A DNA stretch of 8,202 nt from CAVQGZ01 sp964400785 (lineage in GTDB: Bacteria > Actinomycetota > Actinomycetes > Jiangellales > Jiangellaceae): positions 1 to 8,202 of the forward strand of contig CAYNWB010000077.1 in assembly GCA_964400785.1 (NCBI GenBank), read 5' to 3'. Both the position numbers and the translations under genes were made by a program. The notes beneath the pieces are model-generated. The model made no database searches and was not told the DNA's origin. It saw only the letters and a list, made by a program, of their open reading frames with translations. Below are positions 1 through 6,192 of this stretch, in pieces (the first letter of the stretch is position 1; every line of letters starts with the position of its first letter).

Positions 1-68
1 GGCGCGTCCGTTCGTCACCTGGAAGCTCGCGGCCACCCTGGACGGACGGGTCGCCGCCGAGGACGGCA
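1..68 (+). CDS. ribD: ribD fragment, left side of assembly gap (reductase-domain start)
   Basis: Read from base 2 this encodes 22 residues that begin ARPFVTWKLAATLDGR and end at AEDG. They are identical to the residues encoded at 144-209 on the other side of the gap. This is the start of the RibD reductase domain, where the conserved K-L-A-x-T-L-D-G-R motif contributes to substrate binding. The fragment is cut by the window edge on the left and by the N run on the right. It is not in the same frame as the downstream ribD, which means little because the N-run length is probably arbitrary. I read it as the end of the left-hand contig carrying the same ribD gene, not as a second gene. Confidence 0.75.
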
Positions 69-78
69 NNNNNNNNNN
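69..78. other. assembly gap (10 N)
   Basis: Ten consecutive N bases interrupt ribD. The flanking sequence is duplicated (1-68 and 143-210), so the true distance between the contigs is probably negative: they overlap and were joined without merging. The length of ten is likely a placeholder. Confidence 0.97.
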
Positions 79-731
79 ACGGCGGCGTGCTGGCCGCGCA
101 GGCGCAGGAGCTCAACCCCGAGTGGAGCCTCGCGACGGCCTGGGCGCGTCCGTTCGTCACCTGGAAGCTCGCGGCCACCCTGGACGGACGAGTCGCCGCT
201 GAGGACGGCAGCAGCCGCTGGATCACCAGCAGCGAGGCGCGAGCCGACGTGCACCGGTGGCGCGCCCGGTGCGACGCCGTCCTGGTGGGCACCGGCACCG
301 TGCTCGCCGACGACCCCCACCTGACGGTGCGGCAGCCCGACGGCACGCTGGCCGAGCACCAGCCCCGACGCCTGGTGATGGGGCTGCGCGACCTACCCCC
401 GACTGCCCGCGTGCTCGACGACGCGGCACCGACGCAGCACCTGCGCACCCGCGACCCCGCGCAGGCCCTCGCGCAGATGCACGCCGCGAACGTGCAGCAC
501 GTGTACCTCGAGGGTGGCCCGACCCTGGCCGGGGCCTTCGTCGGTGCGGGGCTGGTCGACCGCGTCATCGCCTACTACGCCGGACGCCTGCTAGGGGATG
601 GCCCCTCGGCGCTCGGTCCGGCCGGCGTCTCGACACTGGCCGAGGCACCCGTGCTGAGCGTCGTCGACGTCGCCCGGGTCGGGCCGGACGTCCGCGTGAT
701 CGCCCAACGAGACCCGACAGGACAGGAGTGA
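79..731 (+). CDS. ribD: Riboflavin biosynthesis protein RibD, reductase domain (5' partial at gap)
   Basis: RibD is a bifunctional cytosolic enzyme: an N-terminal pyrimidine deaminase and a C-terminal NADPH-dependent reductase act on the pyrimidine intermediate made after GTP cyclohydrolase II. Only the linker and reductase are present here, 216 complete codons from base 81. Counting from there, the domain starts near residue 23 (RPFVTWKLAATLDGR) and shows SRWITS (45-50), the CDAVLVGTGTVLADDP block (64-79) with LTVR after it, and LEGGPTL (143-149), all typical of the family. The full protein is usually about 350-370 residues, so the deaminase half (H-A-E and zinc Cys motifs) is missing and should lie left of this window. 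The GTG at 87 lies inside the gene and is not a start, because the reading frame is open to the N run. The stop lies 4 bp before ribE. It is the first gene of the operon visible here. Confidence 0.93.
143..210 (+). repeat. Direct repeat of 1-68 inside ribD (probable assembly duplication)
   Basis: Bases 143-210 match 1-68 at 66 of 68 positions. The two differences are G49/A191 and C58/T200. Both fall at third codon positions and are silent (CGG/CGA for Arg, GCC/GCT for Ala). A repeat of coding sequence with only silent differences, placed across an N run, points to overlapping contig ends from two closely related strains or alleles and not to a biological tandem duplication. Confidence 0.9.
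724..728 (+). promoter_or_regulatory. Ribosome binding site of ribE
   Basis: AGGAG lies 7 bases before the GTG at 736 and inside the last codons of ribD. It supports the GTG start and coupling of ribE translation to ribD. Confidence 0.75.
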
Positions 732-735
732 CGCT

Positions 736-1332
736 GTGTTCACCGGACTGGTGGAGGAGCTCGGAGAGGTGGTCGCGGTCGACCGCCTGCACGACGCGGT
801 ACGGCTACGTGTGCGGGGGAGCGCTGTGACCGCCGACGCGAGGGTGGGCGACTCGATTGCCGTCAACGGGACCTGCCTGACCGTCGTGGACGTCGACGAC
901 TCGCAGTTCACCGCCGACGTCATGAACGAGACCCTGGTGCGTACCTCGCTGCGGGGTGTCGAGCCCGGCCGGCGGGTCAACCTGGAGCGCCCGGTACGCC
1001 TGTCCGACCGCCTCGGCGGGCACCTCGTCCAGGGGCACGTGGACGGTACCGGGACCGTGCTGGCGCGGGTGCACAGCGACAGCTGGGACGTCGTCCGGGT
1101 GTCGCTGCCGTCGTTGCTGGCTCGGTACGTCGTCGAGAAGGGGTCGATCGCCGTCGACGGTGTGTCGCTGACCGTCTCGGCCGTGACACCGGACTGGTTC
1201 GAGGTCAGCCTCATCCCGACGACGCTGGCGGCCACCACGCTCGGCCTCGTCGCGGTCGGCGACCCGGTGAACCTCGAGGTGGACGTGCTGGCGAAGTACA
1301 CCGAGAAGCTGTTGGGCAAGGAGGACCGGTGA
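736..1332 (+). CDS. ribE: Riboflavin synthase (alpha subunit)
   Basis: This enzyme dismutates two molecules of 6,7-dimethyl-8-ribityllumazine to riboflavin and the pyrimidine that RibH reuses, the last step of the pathway; it acts in the cytosol as a trimer. The 198-residue length is normal. Two lumazine-binding barrels are visible: residues 1-97, opening with the signature MFTGLVEELG, and 98-195, opening with GHLVQGHVDGTG. The internal repeat is clear from SIAVNGTCLTV (40-50) against SIAVDGVSLTV (137-147). Cys47, His101 and Lys135 lie in the conserved blocks that form the active site in the E. coli enzyme. The GTG start is fixed by the family N-terminus and by AGGAG 7 bases upstream. Its stop overlaps the ribBA start (GTGA). 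Some nomenclatures call this gene ribC or ribB. Confidence 0.97.
   Translation: MFTGLVEELGEVVAVDRLHDAVRLRVRGSAVTADARVGDSIAVNGTCLTVVDVDDSQFTADVMNETLVRTSLRGVEPGRRVNLERPVRLSDRLGGHLVQGHVDGTGTVLARVHSDSWDVVRVSLPSLLARYVVEKGSIAVDGVSLTVSAVTPDWFEVSLIPTTLAATTLGLVAVGDPVNLEVDVLAKYTEKLLGKEDR
1318..1324 (+). promoter_or_regulatory. Ribosome binding site of ribBA
   Basis: A perfect AAGGAGG lies inside the last codons of ribE (Gly-Lys-Glu-Asp-Arg-stop), 4 bases before the GTG at 1329. The spacing is short, but the strong match and the GTGA overlap support this start. Confidence 0.7.
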
Positions 1333-2609
1333 GCATCGAGAGCACGGCGCACCCCGTCGAGACGGTGCCGATCCGGCTCGACGACGTCGCGGACGCCGTC
1401 GCCGACATCGCGGCCGGTCGGGCCGTGGTGGTGGTCGACGACCCCGACCGCGAGAACGAGGGCGACCTCATCTTCGCCGCCAGCCGGGCGACGTCGGAGC
1501 TGACCGCGTTCATGATCCGCTACACCAGCGGTGTCATCTGCGTGCCCATGGAAGGGGCGATGCTCGACCGCCTGCACATCCCCCTCATGACGCCGCACAA
1601 CCGCGAACGCATGCGCACCGCCTACACGGTCAGCGTCGACGCCCGCGACGGGGTGACGACGGGCATCTCGGCTGCCGACCGCGCCCGCACCATCCGCGTG
1701 CTGGTCGACTCGGCCACCGAGCCGTACGAGGTCGTGCAGCCGGGGCACGTGTTCCCCCTGCGCTACCGCGAGGGCGGGGTGCTCGTGCGCCCAGGCCACA
1801 CCGAGGCCGCCGTGGACCTGGCCCGTCTGGCCGGGCTGACCCCTGCCGGGGTGATCTGCGAGATCGTCAACGACGACGGGACGATGGCTCGGGGGGCACA
1901 GCTGCGTCGCTTCGCCGACGAGCACGGACTGCGGATGATCTCCATCGCCGACCTCATCCGGTTCCGCCGCCGCACCGAGAGCCAGGTGCTGCGTGTCGCC
2001 GACACCCGCCTGCCGACCGAGCACGGGCTGTTCACGGCCATCGGCTACCGCGACCTGGTCGACGACGTCGAGCACGTCGCGCTGGTCGCCGGCGACATCG
2101 GCGACGGCGAGGACGTGCTCGTTCGCGTGCACTCGGAGTGCCTCACCGGTGACACGTTCGGGTCACGGCGCTGCGACTGCGGGCCCCAGCTGCACGCGGC
2201 CATGGCGGCCGTGGCCGCCGAGGGCCGGGGCGTCGTGCTCTACATGCGCGGGCACGAGGGTCGCGGCATCGGACTCGTGCACAAGCTGCGTGCCTACCAG
2301 CTGCAGGACGCCGGAGCCGACACCGTCGACGCCAACCTGGCGCTCGGCCTGCCGGCCGACGCGCGCGACTACGGGACGGGAGCGCAGATACTCGCCGAGC
2401 TGGGGGTTCGCAGCATGCGCCTGCTGACGAACAACCCGGCCAAGCGCGCGGGGTTGGAGGGGTACGGGTTGTCGATCCTGCACCGGGTGCCGCTGGCGAT
2501 CACACCCACGGCCGACAACGCCCGATACCTGCGCACCAAGCGTGACCGGATGGGTCACGACCTGCCGGAGGACGCCGCAGACCCAGCAGCACGGGAGCAT
2601 CAGCCATGA
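1329..2609 (+). CDS. ribBA: Bifunctional 3,4-dihydroxy-2-butanone-4-phosphate synthase / GTP cyclohydrolase II
   Basis: This fusion protein makes both precursors of riboflavin: the four-carbon unit from ribulose 5-phosphate (N-terminal half) and the ribosylamino-pyrimidine from GTP (C-terminal half). The 426-residue length is typical. The DHBP synthase domain covers about 14-213, with DDPDRENEGD (37-46; Arg41, Glu42, Asp46), TTGISAADRARTI (110-122), HTEAA from His157, and Glu178 in the ICEIV segment; Glu42 and His157 correspond to the metal ligands. The GTP cyclohydrolase II domain covers about 215-415, with zinc ligands Cys271, Cys282 and Cys284 in CLTGDTFGSRRCDCG, then GHEGRGIGL (308-316) and LLTNNPAKR (365-373). 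No key residue is missing in either half, so both activities are expected. The GTG start overlaps the ribE stop and the TGA stop overlaps the ribH ATG, so it sits in the middle of a coupled operon. Confidence 0.97.
   Translation: MSIESTAHPVETVPIRLDDVADAVADIAAGRAVVVVDDPDRENEGDLIFAASRATSELTAFMIRYTSGVICVPMEGAMLDRLHIPLMTPHNRERMRTAYTVSVDARDGVTTGISAADRARTIRVLVDSATEPYEVVQPGHVFPLRYREGGVLVRPGHTEAAVDLARLAGLTPAGVICEIVNDDGTMARGAQLRRFADEHGLRMISIADLIRFRRRTESQVLRVADTRLPTEHGLFTAIGYRDLVDDVEHVALVAGDIGDGEDVLVRVHSECLTGDTFGSRRCDCGPQLHAAMAAVAAEGRGVVLYMRGHEGRGIGLVHKLRAYQLQDAGADTVDANLALGLPADARDYGTGAQILAELGVRSMRLLTNNPAKRAGLEGYGLSILHRVPLAITPTADNARYLRTKRDRMGHDLPEDAADPAAREHQP
2593..2597 (+). promoter_or_regulatory. Ribosome binding site of ribH
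   Basis: GGGAG lies within the end of ribBA, 8 bases before the ATG at 2606, and supports that start. Confidence 0.6.
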
Positions 2610-3097
2610 GCGCGGTCGGCAGCCCCGGCGAGGTCGTCACGGGAGGAGAGGCGCTGCGCGTCACGGTGGTGGCGGCGCAGTGGCACGAGACCGTCATGCG
2701 CGGCCTTCTCGACGGGGCCCTGCGGGGGCTGGCCGCAGCCGAGGTGGGCGAGGTGAGCGTGCTGCGCGTACCGGGGTCGTTCGAGCTGCCGGTTGCCGCG
2801 CGGCACGCCGCCCGGGCAGGCGCCGATGCCGTCGTCGCCCTCGGCGTCGTGATCCGCGGGGGCACGCCGCACTTCGAGTACGTGTGCCAGGCCGCGACGG
2901 TCGGGCTCACCGAGGTTGCCGTGTCGACCGGCGTGCCCGTCGGGTTCGGGGTTCTGACCTGCGACGACGAGCAGCAGGCCCTCGACCGGGCCGGTCTGCC
3001 CGGCTCACGTGAGGACAAGGGTTTCGAAGCCGCCCAGGCCGCTGTCGCCACGGCGCTGGCGCTTCGTCCGGGCTCGCTCGACCCGACGCAGGGGTAG
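2606..3097 (+). CDS. ribH: 6,7-dimethyl-8-ribityllumazine synthase
   Basis: Lumazine synthase condenses the ribitylamino-pyrimidine with 3,4-dihydroxy-2-butanone 4-phosphate, the penultimate step of riboflavin synthesis, using the products of RibD and RibBA and feeding RibE. The 163-residue length is normal. Visible motifs are AQWHETV (24-30), where Trp26 takes the place of the aromatic residue that stacks on the substrate in the mycobacterial enzyme; VPGSFELP (55-62); ALGVVIRGGTPHFEYVC (78-94) with the catalytic His89; and GVLTCDDEQQALDR (115-128), followed by the GSREDKGFEAA segment (133-143) that contributes to phosphate binding. The ATG overlaps the ribBA stop (ATGA). It is the last gene of the rib operon here; no terminator hairpin follows, and the next gene starts 10 bp later. 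Confidence 0.97.
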   Translation: MSAVGSPGEVVTGGEALRVTVVAAQWHETVMRGLLDGALRGLAAAEVGEVSVLRVPGSFELPVAARHAARAGADAVVALGVVIRGGTPHFEYVCQAATVGLTEVAVSTGVPVGFGVLTCDDEQQALDRAGLPGSREDKGFEAAQAAVATALALRPGSLDPTQG

Positions 3098-3100
3098 CGT
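3095..3100 (+). promoter_or_regulatory. Putative -10 box of a leaderless promoter
   Basis: TAGCGT fits the TANNNT pattern of actinobacterial -10 boxes and ends exactly 7 bases before the GTG at 3108, the spacing expected for a transcript that starts at the start codon. Its first three bases are the ribH stop codon TAG. No clear -35 box is seen. This is a pattern match only. Confidence 0.4.
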
Positions 3101-3107
3101 CACCGAC

Positions 3108-3767
3108 GTGGCAGACCCGGTGACGCACGTCCGCAGCGGCTCGATCTCGGTGATCACGATGGACGACGGCAAGGTGAACGCCTTCGACGAGCGCCTGGTC
3201 GACGCCGTCGGGGCCGCCCTGGACGAGGCGACGGGCTCGCGTGCCGTCGTGCTCGCCGGACGAGCCGGGGTGTTCTCGGGGGGCTTCGACCTCGGCATCG
3301 TCGGGCAGGACGGCCCGCGCGCCGACGAGCTGGTGAGCCGGGGACGGCAGCTCATGCTGCGCCTGCACCACAGCCCGGTACCGGTCGTGGCCGCCTGCAC
3401 CGGGCACGCCGTGGCCCTGGGCGCCGTCGTGCTCATGGCGTGCCACTACCGAGTGGGTGCCGTCGGATCGTTCTCGGTCGGCCTCAACGAGGTGGCCATC
3501 GGTCGGCCGCTGCCGCCGCTGGTGCTGGCGCTCGCCGAGCAGCGCCTGAATGCCGCTCGACGCACCGAGGCAGTGCTGCTCGCGCGCATCTGGACCCCGC
3601 AGCAGGCCATCGACGTCGGCTTCCTCGACGAGGTCGTCGGGCCCGATGACGTGCTGGCCACCGCCGTCGAGCGCGCCAAGCACCTGGGGACGTCGCTGCA
3701 GAGTGACTCGTTCGAGGCCACGTCACGTGCGATGCGCGACAGCACGAGCGCCGACGCAGGTTTGTGA
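3108..3767 (+). CDS. Crotonase-fold protein (enoyl-CoA hydratase/isomerase family), short one-glutamate form
   Basis: The 219-residue protein belongs to the crotonase superfamily, which stabilises acyl-CoA enolate intermediates. Seen in sequence: MDDGKVNAF (18-26), the first oxyanion-hole segment FSGGFDL (56-62), the second around GHAVALGAV (99-107), and VGLNEVAIG (124-132). In two-glutamate hydratases the second segment carries a catalytic Glu (Glu144 of the rat enzyme); here that position appears to be Val. Only Glu128, matching Glu164, remains. One glutamate within a G-L-N-E context resembles delta3,delta2-enoyl-CoA isomerases, so isomerase activity is as plausible as hydratase; the substrate is unknown. 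I chose GTG 3108 because homology begins there and a TAGCGT box lies 7 bases upstream; the frame stays open back to 3009, but that part encodes an Arg-rich tail with no family resemblance. The protein is shorter than the common 255-260 residues, and the C-terminal helices look reduced. Confidence 0.85.
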   Translation: MADPVTHVRSGSISVITMDDGKVNAFDERLVDAVGAALDEATGSRAVVLAGRAGVFSGGFDLGIVGQDGPRADELVSRGRQLMLRLHHSPVPVVAACTGHAVALGAVVLMACHYRVGAVGSFSVGLNEVAIGRPLPPLVLALAEQRLNAARRTEAVLLARIWTPQQAIDVGFLDEVVGPDDVLATAVERAKHLGTSLQSDSFEATSRAMRDSTSADAGL

Positions 3768-3768
3768 G

Positions 3769-3854
3769 TGTCCGAGGGGGGACTTGAACCCCCACGCCCT
3801 TAAACGGGCACTAGCACCTCAAGCTAGCGCGTCTGCCTATTCCGCCACCCGGAC
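3769..3854 (-). tRNA. tRNA-Leu (anticodon GAG)
   Basis: Read on the minus strand, the 86-base sequence folds as a class II tRNA. The acceptor stem pairs GTCCGGG with CTCGGAC (one G-T pair). The anticodon stem CTAGC/GCTAG encloses the loop TTGAGGT, with anticodon GAG at 3820-3818. A long variable arm pairs GCCC with GGGC, and the T arm is GGGGG-TTCAAGT-CCCCC. GAG reads CUC and CUU leucine codons. The discriminator base is A (3769). CCA is not encoded: the next bases are C and T. The 3' end is one base from the stop codon of the crotonase gene, which runs toward it, and the 5' end is 31 bp from the divergent M20 peptidase gene. Confidence 0.97.
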
Positions 3855-3866
3855 GACGGGACTCAC

Positions 3867-3872
3867 AGGGTA
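3867..3872 (-). promoter_or_regulatory. Possible -10 box of the tRNA-Leu promoter
   Basis: On the minus strand this reads TACCCT (TANNNT), 12 bases before the mature tRNA 5' end. No good -35 hexamer is seen at 17-18 bases upstream. If real, the promoter would extend into the first codons of the divergent peptidase gene. Confidence 0.3.
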
Positions 3873-3874
3873 GC

Positions 3875-3878
3875 AGGA
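3875..3878 (+). promoter_or_regulatory. Ribosome binding site of the M20 peptidase gene
   Basis: AGGA followed by a G-rich stretch lies 7 bases before the ATG at 3886 and supports that start. Confidence 0.5.
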
Positions 3879-3885
3879 TGGGGAC

Positions 3886-5202
3886 ATGGCCCCCGAATCC
3901 GAGAAAGCCGCCGACGAGGTCGTCGAGCTGTGCCGCGACCTGATCAGGATCGACTCCACGAACTACGGGGACGGCTCCGGGCCGGGCGAGCGGGAGGCCG
4001 CCGGGTACGTCGTGGACAGGTTGCGTGAGGTCGGGCTGCAGCCGCAGGTGTACGAGTCGGGGCCGCGGCGCAGCAACGTCGTCGTGCGGCTGCCCGGCAG
4101 CGATCCCGCGCGCACCGATGCCCTGCTGCTGCACGGGCATCTCGACGTCGTCCCCGCCGACCCGAAGCAGTGGCGCTACGACCCCTGGGCGGCCGAGGTC
4201 GCCGACGGGTGCGTCTGGGGGAGGGGGGCGGTCGACATGAAGGACATGGACGCGATGGTGCTGGCCGTGGTGCGCAGCCGGGTGCGGGAGCACCGGCTGC
4301 CGTCGCGGCCCGTCGTGGTGTGCTTCACCGCCGACGAGGAGGCCGGCGGGGTGATGGGGGCGCACTGGCTGGTCGACCAGCACCCGTCGCTGTTCGACGG
4401 ATGCACCGAGGCGGTCGGGGAGGTCGGTGGGTTCTCGGTCACCTTGCCCACCGGTCGTCGCACCTACCTGGTGCAGACCGCGGAGAAGGGCATCGCCTGG
4501 CTGACCGTCGAGGCCGAGGGCACCGAGGGGCACGGCTCCCTGCCGCACCCCGACAACGCGGTGGCCGAGCTGGCCCGAGCGATGGCACGGGTGGCCGACC
4601 ACCCGTGGCCCACGCTGCTCACCCCCACCATCGATGCCCTGTTCGACGAGGTCGACGAGCAGACAGGGGTAAGGCTCGACCCCGACGACGCCGACACGCT
4701 GCGCGAGGTGCTGGGCTCGATCGGGCGCATCGTCTCGGCCACGACACGTAACACGGCGAACCCGACCGTGCTGCGCGCAGGGCAGAAGACGAACCAGGTG
4801 CCCCGCACCGCCCAGGCACAGATCGACGGGCGGTTCCTGCCCGGTCAGCGCGAGGAGTTCCTCGCCACGATCGACAGCCTGCTGGGCGAGCGCGTGCGGC
4901 GCATCGACTCCCACCTCGATGTCGCGCTGGAGGCTCCCTTCGCCGGACGCACCGTGGCAGCCATGACCACGGCGCTGGGCGAGCTCGACCCCGGATGTGC
5001 GGTGGCGCCCTACATGCTCTTCGGAGGGACCGACGCGAAGGCGTTCAGTCGCCTCGGGATCCGTGGCTACGGGTTCTCCCCGCTGCGCCTGCCCGCCGAC
5101 CTCGACTTCCCGGCTCTGTTCCACGGCGTGGACGAGCGGGTGCCCGTCGATGCCCTGCGCTTCGGGGCGCAGGCCCTCGACCGGTTCCTCGACCTGTGCT
5201 GA
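3886..5202 (+). CDS. M20-family zinc metallopeptidase (M20/M25/M40 hydrolase)
   Basis: The 438-residue protein is a cytosolic-type (no signal peptide) di-zinc hydrolase of the M20 family, whose members cleave dipeptides, acyl-amino acids or related amides. The catalytic pattern is complete: HGHLDVVPAD with His85 and Asp87; WGRGAVDMKD with bridging Asp117; TADEEAGG with general base Glu151 and metal ligand Glu152; GEVGG with the probable ligand Glu179; and LFHGVDERV with His413 as the last ligand. The inserted dimerisation domain spans about 195-330 and includes EGHGSLPHPDNAV (214-226). GGTDAKAFSRLG (380-391) is the usual block before the last ligand. The substrate cannot be read from sequence; related actinobacterial proteins are often annotated only as M20/M25/M40 hydrolases. 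The start is ATG with an AGGA site. The gene is divergent from the tRNA and ends 9 bp from the convergent aldo/keto reductase gene. Confidence 0.92.
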   Translation: MAPESEKAADEVVELCRDLIRIDSTNYGDGSGPGEREAAGYVVDRLREVGLQPQVYESGPRRSNVVVRLPGSDPARTDALLLHGHLDVVPADPKQWRYDPWAAEVADGCVWGRGAVDMKDMDAMVLAVVRSRVREHRLPSRPVVVCFTADEEAGGVMGAHWLVDQHPSLFDGCTEAVGEVGGFSVTLPTGRRTYLVQTAEKGIAWLTVEAEGTEGHGSLPHPDNAVAELARAMARVADHPWPTLLTPTIDALFDEVDEQTGVRLDPDDADTLREVLGSIGRIVSATTRNTANPTVLRAGQKTNQVPRTAQAQIDGRFLPGQREEFLATIDSLLGERVRRIDSHLDVALEAPFAGRTVAAMTTALGELDPGCAVAPYMLFGGTDAKAFSRLGIRGYGFSPLRLPADLDFPALFHGVDERVPVDALRFGAQALDRFLDLC

Positions 5203-5211
5203 GCACCCCGG

Positions 5212-6159
5212 TCAGGGCGCGGACACCTCGTCCAGCGCGGCGACGATCTCACCGGGCAACGTGACCTCGTCGCAGGCCAGCACGGCCCGCAGCTGAGCGG
5301 CCGTGCGAGCGCCGACGAGTGCCGAGGCCACCCCGGGTCGATCACGCGCCCAGGCGAGCGCGACCTCGAGGGGGCTCAGGGCCAGTCCGTCGGCAGCCGT
5401 GGCCACCGCCTCGACGATCCCGAGGGCCCAGTCGCCGAGGTATGGCGTGACGAAGGGCCCGAGGTGGGGCGAGGCCGCGCGCGAGTCGGCCGGCACCCCG
5501 GCCCGGTACTTGCCCGTCAGCACGCCGCGGCCCAGCGGCGACGCCGCGAGCAGCCCCGCGCCGAGCTCGGCTGCGGCCGGGGCGACCTCGTGCTCGACGT
5601 CGCGCCGCAGCAGCGAGTACTCGGCCTGGACGGCGACCGGGACGGCCCGCCCGGGCCAGGCCTGCTGGTGGGCCATCGTCCAGCCCAGCTGCCAGCCGGA
5701 CGTGGTCGCGATGCCGACGTAGCGGGTGCGTCCGGTCGAGACCGCCGCGTCGAGCGCGGACAGGGTCTCCTCGCGGGGGACGCCGGGCGACGTCCCGTGC
5801 ACGATCCACACGTCGAGGTGGTCGGTGCCGAGGCGGCGCAGGGTCGCGTCGAGCTGGGCGAGCACCGAGCCACGTCCGGTGTCGTGGGTGAGCTCGTCGC
5901 CCCTCCACGCCAGCCCGGCTCGTCCGCTGAGCACGAGCGCGTCGCGGTCGACCACCTGACCGAGCAGGCTGCCCAGCACGTCCTCGGCCCGTCCGTCGCC
6001 GTACTCGGGTGCGCAGTCCACGAGCGTGCCGCCTGAGTCGGCGAACATCTCGAGCTGGTCGCGCGCCTCGTGCTCGTCGGTGTCACGGCCCCAGGTGATG
6101 GTGCCGAGCCCGAGCCGCGAGACCTGGAGCCCGCTGCGACCGACGCGTCTGGTGTCCAC
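5212..6159 (-). CDS. Aldo/keto reductase-family protein with altered catalytic residues
   Basis: The 315-residue length and overall layout are those of an NADPH-dependent aldo/keto reductase (TIM barrel, cytosolic). Family blocks are RRVGRSGLQVSRLGLGT (4-20), LVDCAPEYGDGRAEDVLG (46-63), RRLGTDHLDVWIVH (108-121), SPLGRGVLTGKY (207-218) and LVGARTAAQL (281-290). Of the catalytic tetrad, Asp48, Tyr53 and His121 are present, but the lysine position reads LSGRAGL, so Arg80 (codon CGA at 5922-5920) replaces it. The Ser-Asn pair that normally follows Y-V-G-V and holds the nicotinamide amide is Ala151-Thr152, while Gln178 and Tyr181 are kept. This suggests reduced, altered or absent redox activity, which remains an inference. 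The start is GTG at 6159, because the conserved R-R-x-G-x-S-G-L begins four codons in; there is no Shine-Dalgarno, and a TAGCCT box lies 9 bases upstream. It is divergent from uppP. Confidence 0.9.
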   Translation of the reverse strand: MDTRRVGRSGLQVSRLGLGTITWGRDTDEHEARDQLEMFADSGGTLVDCAPEYGDGRAEDVLGSLLGQVVDRDALVLSGRAGLAWRGDELTHDTGRGSVLAQLDATLRRLGTDHLDVWIVHGTSPGVPREETLSALDAAVSTGRTRYVGIATTSGWQLGWTMAHQQAWPGRAVPVAVQAEYSLLRRDVEHEVAPAAAELGAGLLAASPLGRGVLTGKYRAGVPADSRAASPHLGPFVTPYLGDWALGIVEAVATAADGLALSPLEVALAWARDRPGVASALVGARTAAQLRAVLACDEVTLPGEIVAALDEVSAP

Positions 6160-6168
6160 GAACGTCGG

Positions 6169-6174
6169 AGGCTA
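6169..6174 (-). promoter_or_regulatory. Putative -10 box for the aldo/keto reductase gene (leaderless)
   Basis: On the minus strand this reads TAGCCT (TANNNT), ending 9 bases before the GTG at 6159. No ribosome binding site lies between, which fits a leaderless transcript. The position where its -35 box should be coincides with the -10 box of the divergent uppP gene. Confidence 0.35.
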
Positions 6175-6192
6175 CCGGTCGTGACCGCTCGT

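Noticed and set aside
87..89. GTG as the start codon of ribD
   Set aside because: The frame is open upstream to the N run, and the GTG lies in the conserved linker between the deaminase and reductase domains, so the gene is partial and does not begin here.
1..735. FMN riboswitch controlling the rib operon
   Set aside because: Such an element would lie before the first gene, outside the window. Nothing resembling its conserved core is seen in the bases present.
591..2132. Long minus-strand open frame (513 codons) opposite ribE and ribBA
   Set aside because: It lies antisense to ribE, most of the first half of ribBA and the end of ribD, all with unmistakable family motifs. Its translation is His/Asp/Gly/Arg-rich with no recognisable domain, the usual effect of high third-position GC.
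3009..3107. Upstream extension of the crotonase gene to a start at 3009
   Set aside because: It would overlap ribH by about 90 bases and add an Arg/Pro-rich segment with no family similarity; homology begins at the GTG at 3108.
3811..5124. Long minus-strand open frame (437 codons) opposite the M20 peptidase
   Set aside because: Its composition is that of a GC shadow, it runs through part of the tRNA, and the + strand frame has the complete M20 metal-ligand set.
5203..5211. Terminator between the convergent M20 and aldo/keto reductase genes
   Set aside because: Only 9 bases separate the stops, and I see no convincing hairpin with a T-tract there or in the adjoining gene ends.
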